A stretch of 12,359 nucleotides of DNA from Micavibrio sp. UBA5703. Its GTDB lineage: Bacteria > Pseudomonadota > Alphaproteobacteria > Micavibrionales > Micavibrionaceae. The stretch is taken from NCBI GenBank assembly GCA_002420015.1, contig DIHF01000062.1:1-12359 (forward strand), in the 5' to 3' direction. A model generated the notes under the pieces. That model did not search any database. It was not told where the DNA came from and worked only from the letters and a program-made list of their open reading frames with translations. Each line of letters starts with the position of its first letter. The first letter of the stretch is position 1. The position numbers were made by a program, and so were the translations under genes. This document shows, piece by piece, positions 6,945 through 12,359 of this stretch.

Positions 6945-7539
6945 GGATTCGGTCCGGGCGTTTCTGGATAAGATCGTAAAAAGCCCCCAGGATCATGCGC
7001 GGTTCATGAACATGCTGTCCATGCTTGAACACATGGGCAGCCGCAAGATCATGCTTTCCCAGATGAACAAGACTCTGACCGAAGATAGCCTCAAGCATCT
7101 GGCCGAAGAAGCCCGCCATGCGTATTTCTTCAAGCGTCAGGCCGAGCGTGCCGCCGGGCATAGCCTTGACGGCTACACAGAAGAAAACACCATGTGCCGG
7201 GTTCCGGCGCTGATGTATTTCGGCCGCATGGATGCGGGGATTACAAAGGCGGTTTCTCCGGCCGATCCGTACCCTTGGGTGTCGCTGGTGATTGAGCTGC
7301 GGGCGTGCTGGCTTTATGCGATTTATCAAGAGGCGCTGGAAAGATCGGGCGTGCAGATTTCGCTTAAAAGCCTGTTGGCCGAGGAGGATTTGCATCTTGC
7401 CGAAATGTTCCAGATGTGCGGGGCGGATGGAGACAGGCTGAGAGCCTTGAGTGCCTATGAAACGGGTCTTTTTGAAAAACTGTGGGCAGAGTTGTGCATA
7501 AGTCTTGCTGCTGCCCGGAATAGCGCTCTGGCTGCGTGA
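6883..7539 (+). CDS. ferritin-like di-iron protein in the biotin operon
   Basis: This is a 218-residue, mostly helical protein that I do not recognise as a named family. It shows a classic ferritin-like di-iron carboxylate pattern: Glu49 (MLEHMG), Glu76xxHis79 (AEEARHAYF), Glu138 (VIELRA) and Glu168xxHis171 (AEEDLHLAEM), with the two ExxH motifs about 90 residues apart. This is the E...ExxH...E...ExxH order of four-helix-bundle oxygenases and desaturases. There is no signal peptide or membrane helix. The start at 6883 is supported by GGAG (6872-6875) seven bases upstream. Met13 (6919) is an alternative with a poorer site. The gene starts inside bioA in another frame, so it is part of the biotin unit and occupies the position held by bioZ in bioBFDAZ operons. 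A role in making the pimelate moiety, or another oxidation linked to biotin, is inference. A ferritin-like iron or stress protein is the alternative. Confidence 0.85.
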   Translation: MKHSGDAWTISGMKEANARHEDSVRAFLDKIVKSPQDHARFMNMLSMLEHMGSRKIMLSQMNKTLTEDSLKHLAEEARHAYFFKRQAERAAGHSLDGYTEENTMCRVPALMYFGRMDAGITKAVSPADPYPWVSLVIELRACWLYAIYQEALERSGVQISLKSLLAEEDLHLAEMFQMCGADGDRLRALSAYETGLFEKLWAELCISLAAARNSALAA

Positions 7540-7547
7540 TTTTAGGC

Positions 7548-7577
7548 TTCCCAGCGGCTTTTTCTGTGTGCTATGCT
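7548..7577 (+). promoter_or_regulatory. candidate dnaN promoter
   Basis: TATGCT (7572-7577), preceded by TGC (7569-7571), forms an extended -10 like those before bioB and at the end of the window. TTCCCA (7548-7553) lies 18 bases upstream as a weak -35. Transcription would start near 7584, leaving a leader of about 35 nt with only a weak Shine-Dalgarno sequence. No clear terminator separates the preceding gene from this site. Confidence 0.38.
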
Positions 7578-7618
7578 CCGATTCCCTAGATAAATTTTAA
7601 CTGTCGAAAGTAGCCGCC

Positions 7619-8734
7619 ATGAAACTGAGCATCGAACGCGCAGCCCTCCTACGGTCCTTGAATCACGTGCAGAGCGTCGTCGAGCGCCGCAACACCATTC
7701 CAATCCTTGCCAACGTCCTGATCCGGGCGGAGGACGGGGTTTTGACCATGGCGACGACCGACATGGATCTGGAGATCAACGAATCTGTGGCGGCCAAGGT
7801 TTCCACGCCGGGCGCAACGACCGCGCCGGCGCACACGCTGTTCGATATCGTGCGCAAGCTGCCAGATGAGAGCGATGTGCAATTGACGCTCAACAAGGAG
7901 GGCACGCTGATGACCGTGTCGGCGGGGCGCTCCAATTTCAAACTGAGCTGTCTGCCTACGGCTGATTTCCCTGAAATCGGCGGTGGCGAGTTGCCGACCG
8001 GATTTTCCATCCCGGCGGCGGATCTGCGCGCCCTGATCGACCGCACGAAATTCGCGATGTCGACCGAGGAGACCCGCTATTACCTCAACGGCATATACAT
8101 TCATCAGACCGAAAACGACGGCGTGGCCGTTCTGTGCGCTGTGGCCACGGACGGTCACCGTCTGGCGCGGTTTCAAATGCCGCTGCCCGAGGGTGCCTCC
8201 GGGATGCCCGGCGTCATCATTCCGCGCAAGGCAATCGGCGAGCTGCGCAAGCTGGTCGATGAGGCTGCCGATTCCATCGAAATCAGCCTGTCGGAAAACA
8301 AGATACGCTTTGCGTTCGATCATATCGTCCTGAGTTCGAAGCTGATCGACGGCACATTCCCCGACTACCAGAAGGTTATCCCGCAAAAGAACGACAAGGT
8401 TGTCGAGGTCGATCCGAAAGTCTTCACCGGCGCGATCGACCGTGTCTCGACGATTTCGGACGGAAAATCCCGCGCCGTGAAAATCACGCTGCACGGCAAG
8501 ACCATGACGTTGTCGGCCAGCTCCCCGGATGCGGGCAGCGCCACCGAGGAGGTCGAGGTCAATGGCGATACCGATATCGAAATCGGCTTCAACGCCAAAT
8601 ATCTCCTGGATATTACATCGCAGATCGAGGGTGAAGGCTGCCGCCTGATGCTGGCCGATGCGTCCTCGTCCACGATCATTCAGGATAACAGCGATCCTTC
8701 GGCGCTTTATGTTCTGATGCCGTTGAGGGTTTAG
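7619..8734 (+). CDS. dnaN: DNA polymerase III sliding clamp (beta subunit)
   Basis: DnaN forms the ring-shaped dimer that encircles DNA and tethers polymerase III and other clamp-binding proteins. The 371-residue product is close to the usual 366-375 and covers all three topologically similar clamp domains (about 1-122, 129-248 and 249-371). Family landmarks are TRYYLNGIY (152-160), VATDGHRLA (175-183), KLIDGTFPDYQKVIP (241-255), EIGFNAKYLLD (321-331) and the C-terminal YVLMPLRV (364-371), part of the protein-binding pocket. The ATG start matches the family N-terminus (MKLSIER). It is separated from dnaA by the biotin operon and from recF by an inverted-repeat cassette, whereas these three genes are commonly adjacent. 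Confidence 0.98.
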   Translation: MKLSIERAALLRSLNHVQSVVERRNTIPILANVLIRAEDGVLTMATTDMDLEINESVAAKVSTPGATTAPAHTLFDIVRKLPDESDVQLTLNKEGTLMTVSAGRSNFKLSCLPTADFPEIGGGELPTGFSIPAADLRALIDRTKFAMSTEETRYYLNGIYIHQTENDGVAVLCAVATDGHRLARFQMPLPEGASGMPGVIIPRKAIGELRKLVDEAADSIEISLSENKIRFAFDHIVLSSKLIDGTFPDYQKVIPQKNDKVVEVDPKVFTGAIDRVSTISDGKSRAVKITLHGKTMTLSASSPDAGSATEEVEVNGDTDIEIGFNAKYLLDITSQIEGEGCRLMLADASSSTIIQDNSDPSALYVLMPLRV

Positions 8735-8743
8735 CGATCTATC

Positions 8744-8777
8744 TTGTCATTTCGAACCCTTCAGGGTGAGAAATCTC
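8744..8777 (+). repeat. left inverted repeat of the GIY-YIG cassette
   Basis: The outer block TTGTCATTTCGAAC (8744-8757) and inner block GTGAGAAATCTC (8766-8777) are separated by eight bases that form a small ACCCT/AGGGT hairpin (8756-8760 with 8763-8767). Both blocks match the right repeat perfectly in inverted orientation. AGGGTGAG (8763-8770) serves as a Shine-Dalgarno sequence for the nuclease gene. Confidence 0.88.
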
Positions 8778-9098
8778 ATGAGGCAGCATAACTATTACGT
8801 TTATATTCTCACGAATGACTTTGGTAACGTCATGTATATCGGCATGACCAATGATCTTGAGCGCCGTATGCAGGAGCATAAGCAAGGGCTTTTGGATGGA
8901 TTTTCCAAGAAATACAAACTGAAAAAATTGGTATATTATGAACATACACACGATGTGAAGGCGGCCATTACGCGGGAAAAGGAGATTAAAAAGTGGCGAC
9001 GCGAAAAGAAAAACGGGCTTGTCGAAACTTTAAATCCTCAATGGAGGGATTTGTCTGAAGATTTTATTAGTGAGATTTCTCACATGCGTTCGAAATGA
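8778..9098 (+). CDS. GIY-YIG family nuclease
   Basis: This is a small single-domain GIY-YIG endonuclease of 106 residues. It resembles the standalone YhbQ/UPF0213-like group and, more closely as I recall it, a widespread bacterial set with an EKxxKxW core. Counted from the ATG at 8778, the motifs are YVYIL (7-11), YIGMT (20-24), the arginine pair in LERRMQEH (27-34) and the conserved glutamate in TREKEIKKWRR (65-75), which is the expected metal-binding residue region. NPQWRDLSEDF (86-96) is the typical end. An upstream GTG at 8766 is in frame, but the ATG has AGGGTGAG seven bases before it, so I prefer the ATG. The last nine residues (SEISHMRSK) are encoded by the right inverted repeat. Its natural role is unknown; DNA cleavage tied to spread of the cassette is inferred. 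Confidence 0.88.
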   Translation: MRQHNYYVYILTNDFGNVMYIGMTNDLERRMQEHKQGLLDGFSKKYKLKKLVYYEHTHDVKAAITREKEIKKWRREKKNGLVETLNPQWRDLSEDFISEISHMRSK

Positions 9099-9101
9099 CA
9101 A
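9072..9101 (-). repeat. right inverted repeat of the GIY-YIG cassette
   Basis: GAGATTTCTCAC (9072-9083) and GTTCGAAATGACAA (9088-9101) are separated by four bases and are exact inverted copies of the two blocks at 8744-8777. The TGA stop of the nuclease gene (9096-9098) lies inside. The spacer between blocks differs from the left copy in length (4 against 8) and sequence. Confidence 0.88.
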
Positions 9102-9134
9102 TTTCTTATGATTTCTCTGTGGTTAGAATAGAGC

Positions 9135-10292
9135 ATGTCTTACCTATCATCACTCAAACTCCATAATTTCCGCTGCTACAACCATGCGGCGTTGGAGGCG
9201 CTTGGGCCGGGCCTGATCGTGCTGCACGGGCCGAACGGCGCAGGAAAAACCAACGTACTTGAGGCCGTGTCGCTGCTCTCGCCGGGGCGGGGCTTGCGCG
9301 GGGCGCAGGTCATGGAGATGCAGGCGCGTGCCGCGTCCAAACCATGGGCCGTATCGGCTGCTGTCGAGATAACAAAGAACGAAAGCGCCCGCATCGGCAC
9401 CGGGCTGGATGCGCAAACCCAAAAGCGCGTCATCCGTATCAACGAAAAACCCGCCAAAAGCCAGAATGCCTTGGCCGATTATATGGCCTGCGTGTGGCTC
9501 ACACCGCAGATGGACGGGTTGTTCATTGATGCCGCACGCGAACGGCGGCGCTTTCTCGACCGTCTTGTCTTTGCCTTCGATCCCGGCCATTCGGGCCGTA
9601 CGACAAGATACGAAAACGCCATGCGTCAGCGCTCGAAACTGTTGCAGGACAATGATGCGCCGGACATTGCATGGCTCGAGGCTCTGGAATCGCAAATCGC
9701 GGAAACGGGCACGGCCATCGCGGCAGCGCGGCTGGAATTCGCCCAGCGTTTGCAACGGGCCTGCGATAAATCAGACGACAAATTTTTTCCGCGTGCGCAT
9801 CTGAACGTGACCGGAACGATCGAGGAATTGCTGCACAACGTTCCGGCGCTGGAGGTTGAGGAAATGTTTTCATACCAGCTCAAGCAATCGCGCGCGCATG
9901 ACGCCGTTGCGGGCGGCGCGGCCACCGGCCCGCATAAAAGTGACCTTCTGGTGCACTATGCGGCGAAGAATATGGCGGCGGAGCAATGCTCGACCGGAGA
10001 GCAAAAGGCGCTTTTGATCGGCCTTGTTCTGGCCCATGCGCGCCTCATTGCCGCCGAGCGCGGCGCACCGCCGGTCTTGCTGCTCGATGAAGTGGCGGCG
10101 CATCTGGACGAAGGGCGGCGGGCGGCGCTTTACGGTTTGTTAGAGGGTCTCGGCGGGCAGGTCTGGCTGACCGGGACGGATGAAAAACTTTTTGAATCTG
10201 TCGGCAGCCGCGCGCAGTTTTTTGAAGTGCGTGAGGCGCATATCATGCCGCAGAGATCGCTTACTGCGCTTCGAAGCGTTTCAGGAGTTTGA
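9135..10292 (+). CDS. recF: DNA replication and repair protein RecF
   Basis: RecF is an SMC-like ABC ATPase that works with RecO and RecR to load RecA at gaps. The 385-residue product has the N-terminal LKLHNFRCY (8-15), Walker A GPNGAGKT (32-39), the region LTPQMDGLFIDAARERRRFLD (122-142), THE RecF-type GPHKSDL (265-271), the ABC signature CSTGEQKALL (285-294) and Walker B PVLLLDEVAAHLD (313-325). It is slightly longer than E. coli RecF (357 aa), with about 15 extra residues at the C-terminus after the last conserved strand. The ATG at 9135 matches the family start; only a weak GAG lies upstream. The last 32 bp overlap the hisC 3' end on the opposite strand. gyrB, the frequent next gene, is absent. 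Confidence 0.96.
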   Translation: MSYLSSLKLHNFRCYNHAALEALGPGLIVLHGPNGAGKTNVLEAVSLLSPGRGLRGAQVMEMQARAASKPWAVSAAVEITKNESARIGTGLDAQTQKRVIRINEKPAKSQNALADYMACVWLTPQMDGLFIDAARERRRFLDRLVFAFDPGHSGRTTRYENAMRQRSKLLQDNDAPDIAWLEALESQIAETGTAIAAARLEFAQRLQRACDKSDDKFFPRAHLNVTGTIEELLHNVPALEVEEMFSYQLKQSRAHDAVAGGAATGPHKSDLLVHYAAKNMAAEQCSTGEQKALLIGLVLAHARLIAAERGAPPVLLLDEVAAHLDEGRRAALYGLLEGLGGQVWLTGTDEKLFESVGSRAQFFEVREAHIMPQRSLTALRSVSGV

Positions 10293-11343
10293 GAAGGGCT
10301 TCGTTTTGCTCCGGCGTGCCGGCGGTGATGCGGAGGCAATTTTCTGTGCCTGGCTTTGAAGAAAAATCCCGCAGCATCATGCCGTTTTCGGCGGCAAAAG
10401 CGCAGAACGCTTTCGCGTTTTTCATCTGCACCAAAAGGAAATTGGCATCTGACGGATAGATATGCGTAACAAGCGGCGATTGCGCCAGCGCCTTTTTTAG
10501 TTCATCCCGCGCCGCCAGAATTTTTGTGACGTTCTTTTTGACTTCCTCCGTCATGCCCAGTGCCTTGATGGCGGCGGTGATAGATGGCTTGGGCAGCGGA
10601 TAAATCTCCGCCACTTTTTCATTCATGAAGCGGATGAAATCCGCATCGGCGCAAAGCGTCACGCCCATGCGCGCCCCGGCCATGCTGTAGGCCTTGGACA
10701 TGGTGCGAAGGATCATTAAATTCGGGTGGCTCCCGAGTTTCGCCGCGAGGCTGCCGCCTTGCGAAAATTCGACATAGGCTTCGTCGACCACGACGATGCA
10801 TTTGTCCTCAATCTGTTTGCAGATGCGCAGAATATCCGCCTGCGCAAAGGCCGTTCCCGTCGGGTTGTTGGGGGAGCAGATGTAAATGATTTTGACGTTG
10901 CCGCTCTGTGCCGCCGCAATAATTTTATCGGCATCCAGTGCAAACGTTCCGTCTTTTTCAATCAACGGAATTTCGGCCACGTTCACCGGAAGCGAATGCG
11001 CATCGACCTTGTAAATCCCGAAAGTCGGCGGGTGGATGAGGATGGCATCCTTGTGCGGTTCACAGAAAACCCGCGTTAAAAGTTTAATCGATTCATCCGC
11101 GCCGCGTGTGGCCAGAATATGTTCCGGCGCGACGCCGTAAGCCTTGCCATAGGCGGCCAGAAGCTCCGGCGGCTGCGGGACGGGATAGCGGTTCAGACCC
11201 TCAAGCCCCGGCAATTCATAGGGGCTTTCATTGGCGTTGAGGAACACCCTGCTTTCGTCCTTGCCGGATTCCATTCCCGCCGAAACATAGCCGGCCATGG
11301 CGTGATAATGGGGGCGGATCAGTTTTTTCAGTATCCCGTTCAT
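10261..11343 (-). CDS. hisC: histidinol-phosphate aminotransferase
   Basis: HisC is a class II PLP aminotransferase that converts imidazole acetol phosphate and glutamate to histidinol phosphate. The 360-residue product has FLNANESPY (34-42), LNRYPVPQPPELL (50-62), RGADESIKLL (80-89), SPNNPTG (157-163), DEAYVEF (187-193), the Schiff-base lysine Lys217 in RTMSKAYS, the phosphate-site region AGARMG (222-227) and LRITAGT (337-343). The wording RYPxxQP, RGADE and FCEPxKDAIL is close to the enterobacterial type of HisC rather than the LNSNENPLGPS type I associate with most alphaproteobacteria. It stands alone, with no other his genes here. It converges on recF and diverges from the transporter gene 23 bp away. 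A broader aromatic aminotransferase role cannot be excluded. Confidence 0.9.
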   Translation of the reverse strand: MNGILKKLIRPHYHAMAGYVSAGMESGKDESRVFLNANESPYELPGLEGLNRYPVPQPPELLAAYGKAYGVAPEHILATRGADESIKLLTRVFCEPHKDAILIHPPTFGIYKVDAHSLPVNVAEIPLIEKDGTFALDADKIIAAAQSGNVKIIYICSPNNPTGTAFAQADILRICKQIEDKCIVVVDEAYVEFSQGGSLAAKLGSHPNLMILRTMSKAYSMAGARMGVTLCADADFIRFMNEKVAEIYPLPKPSITAAIKALGMTEEVKKNVTKILAARDELKKALAQSPLVTHIYPSDANFLLVQMKNAKAFCAFAAENGMMLRDFSSKPGTENCLRITAGTPEQNEALLKLLKRFEAQ

Positions 11344-11366
11344 GGCCGTGATGATATTAGAACGTT

Positions 11367-12260
11367 ATGGATTTGTCTTGGATTTTCTTTGCTGTTCTGG
11401 CCGCCGTAACGCAGGCGGCCTTTCCGCTCCTGAACGAATATTTTCAGGTGCGCCCGCTTTACCTGATGTTCTGGATGCGCGCTTTTGCACTGGCGGCGTT
11501 ACTGCCCGTTCTTTTGTTTTTACCGCTGCCGGAAGACCCGCTGTTTTATCTTTTTGTTTTGGCGGGGGCCTGTATTTTCTCGTATTTCGACATCGTCTAT
11601 GTCGGCGTCGGCGCCAGCAAGGGCGCAGGGGTCGTCACCCGGATCGAGCCTTTGATCGTCGGGGCGACGTTTCTGATCTGGCTGGCGATTGTCCCGGCGC
11701 AGATTGGCGAGCTGGCCGCAAGCCCGTTGCGGACCGCAGGGATCGTGGCCGGATTTGCGGGAAGCCTCTATTTTGCGCTGCGGCTGCGTCATTGCGCGGT
11801 CAGCGCCTCGGCGCTGCGCGAGATGGCGCTGCCGATTGTTCTCGGCGCGATGGGTGTAATATGCGGCAAGCTGGCCATGAACCATTCCGAGGCGCTGAGC
11901 GGCACGGCGTATTATGCCGTTTTTCAAAACCTGTTCGCGCTCGCGATTTATCTGGTTATCCTTGCGCTTCCTTCAGTAAGGGCCAGGCTGGCGCGGGAGG
12001 GCGGCGATTCACTGTTTGACAAAAAGGTTCTGCTGGCCGGTGCCGTTATCGCCGTGAACTGGATTCTCCATACGCCGACGAAATATTTCGCCATCGATCA
12101 GGTCGCCAATCCCGCCTATGTCACGGTCATTACGCTGACCTCGCCTCTATGGGTTTTGCTTTTGTACAGGATTGCCGGGCGGCAGGAAAAAGCCGATATC
12201 GTATCGGGTCTCGGTATCGTTTTTTGCGCGGCGGTACTGGTGCTTTTTTCCTCCTTCTGA
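11367..12260 (+). CDS. EamA/DMT-family membrane transporter
   Basis: This 297-residue inner-membrane protein has ten predicted hydrophobic helices, at about 4-23, 31-52, 59-81, 95-115, 122-139, 152-170, 180-202, 219-240, 248-269 and 277-296. That is the 10-helix, two-repeat layout and usual length (about 300) of the EamA branch of the drug/metabolite transporter superfamily. EamA-like landmarks include the arginine in the second helix (FWMRAFAL, 35-42), the IEPLIVGATFLIWLA segment (93-107) and the TLTSPLWVLLLYRI segment near the end of the second repeat (257-269). The substrate cannot be told from the sequence; family members export amino acids, metabolites or drugs. The ATG start follows the hisC start by 23 bp on the other strand, with no clear Shine-Dalgarno sequence. 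Confidence 0.85.
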   Translation: MDLSWIFFAVLAAVTQAAFPLLNEYFQVRPLYLMFWMRAFALAALLPVLLFLPLPEDPLFYLFVLAGACIFSYFDIVYVGVGASKGAGVVTRIEPLIVGATFLIWLAIVPAQIGELAASPLRTAGIVAGFAGSLYFALRLRHCAVSASALREMALPIVLGAMGVICGKLAMNHSEALSGTAYYAVFQNLFALAIYLVILALPSVRARLAREGGDSLFDKKVLLAGAVIAVNWILHTPTKYFAIDQVANPAYVTVITLTSPLWVLLLYRIAGRQEKADIVSGLGIVFCAAVLVLFSSF

Positions 12261-12340
12261 GGCCCGCCGGAAAACCCCAAAAAACCCCCGGAAAAAGGCT
12301 GGAAATCCTTGCGATTTGCCTATGTTTTTGATGGGCGCTG

Positions 12341-12349
12341 TGCTATAAA
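12341..12349 (+). promoter_or_regulatory. extended -10 element for a gene beyond the window
   Basis: TGC followed by TATAAA (12344-12349) is a strong extended -10, without a recognisable -35 at 16-18 bases. It shares the TGCTA core with the candidate bioB and dnaN promoters. The rest of the 12261-12359 stretch after the transporter stop holds no gene and no clear terminator. Confidence 0.4.
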
Positions 12350-12359
12350 GAAAGCCACC

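Larger units (their letters stand above)
8744..9101 (+). mobile_element. GIY-YIG cassette bounded by inverted repeats
   Basis: A 358-bp unit between dnaN and recF starts and ends with long inverted repeats (8744-8777 and 9072-9101). The outer 14 bases and the inner 12 bases of each arm are perfect matches. The enclosed gene uses a Shine-Dalgarno sequence lying in the left repeat, and its stop codon lies inside the right repeat, so repeats and gene form one module. It is visibly more AT-rich than dnaN and recF. No target-site duplication is seen next to the ends. I infer a transposable or homing-type unit; movement is not shown. Confidence 0.65.

Noticed and set aside
7493..7501. DnaA box TGTGCATAA upstream of dnaN
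   Set aside because: It fits the relaxed consensus, but it is single and inside the coding end of the di-iron gene. A one-mismatch site at 507-515 before rpsT is also isolated. Such hits are expected by chance.
7540..7571. Terminator after the di-iron gene
   Set aside because: There is a short T run (CTTTTTC), but no convincing GC-rich stem precedes it, so read-through into dnaN is possible.
8766..8777. GTG at 8766 as the nuclease start
   Set aside because: It is in frame, but the ATG at 8778 has AGGGTGAG at ideal spacing and matches the family N-terminus better.
8738..9107. Target-site duplication around the GIY-YIG cassette
   Set aside because: The bases outside the repeats (TCTATC on the left, TTTCTT on the right) do not form a direct repeat.

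Overview
The window looks like a chromosomal replication-initiation neighbourhood from an alphaproteobacterium. The main evidence is rpsT (ribosomal protein S20) directly upstream of dnaA, an arrangement common in that class, followed by dnaN and recF. GC content is moderate to fairly high in coding DNA and visibly lower in the rpsT-dnaA gap and in a small GIY-YIG gene. The family or genus cannot be fixed from this sequence alone.

Layout: a small secreted protein of unknown function (8-394); rpsT with its own promoter and a strong intrinsic terminator (542-892); an AT-rich gap of about 400 bp (893-1296); dnaA (1297-2727) closed by a second strong terminator (2788-2824). Then comes a biotin operon, bioB-bioF-bioD-bioA (2876-6944), whose last member overlaps a ferritin-like di-iron protein gene (6883-7539). 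dnaN follows (7619-8734), then a 358-bp GIY-YIG nuclease cassette bounded by inverted repeats (8744-9101), and recF (9135-10292). hisC lies on the opposite strand and overlaps the recF 3' end (10261-11343). Divergent from hisC is a 10-helix EamA/DMT-type membrane transporter (11367-12260). The window ends at a promoter-like extended -10 for a gene beyond the edge.

How the genes work together: DnaA opens the origin, DnaN is the sliding clamp and RecF supports gap repair. This usually contiguous dnaA-dnaN-recF set is split here twice, first by the biotin block and then by the GIY-YIG cassette. BioF, BioA, BioD and BioB carry out the four late steps from pimeloyl thioester to biotin. bioF/bioD and bioD/bioA share 4-base stop/start overlaps (GTGA, TTGA), and bioA overlaps the di-iron gene by 62 bp, so these four are almost certainly translated as one unit.

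The most interesting point is the fifth gene of the biotin unit. It has the residue pattern of a carboxylate-bridged di-iron enzyme (E49, E76xxH79, E138, E168xxH171) and sits where bioZ, a pimeloyl-ACP-forming gene, sits in the known alphaproteobacterial bioBFDAZ operons. No bioC, bioH, bioZ, bioI or bioW is present in the window. A new pimelate-supplying or otherwise biotin-linked oxygenase is therefore a testable idea, but it is inference from position and motif only.
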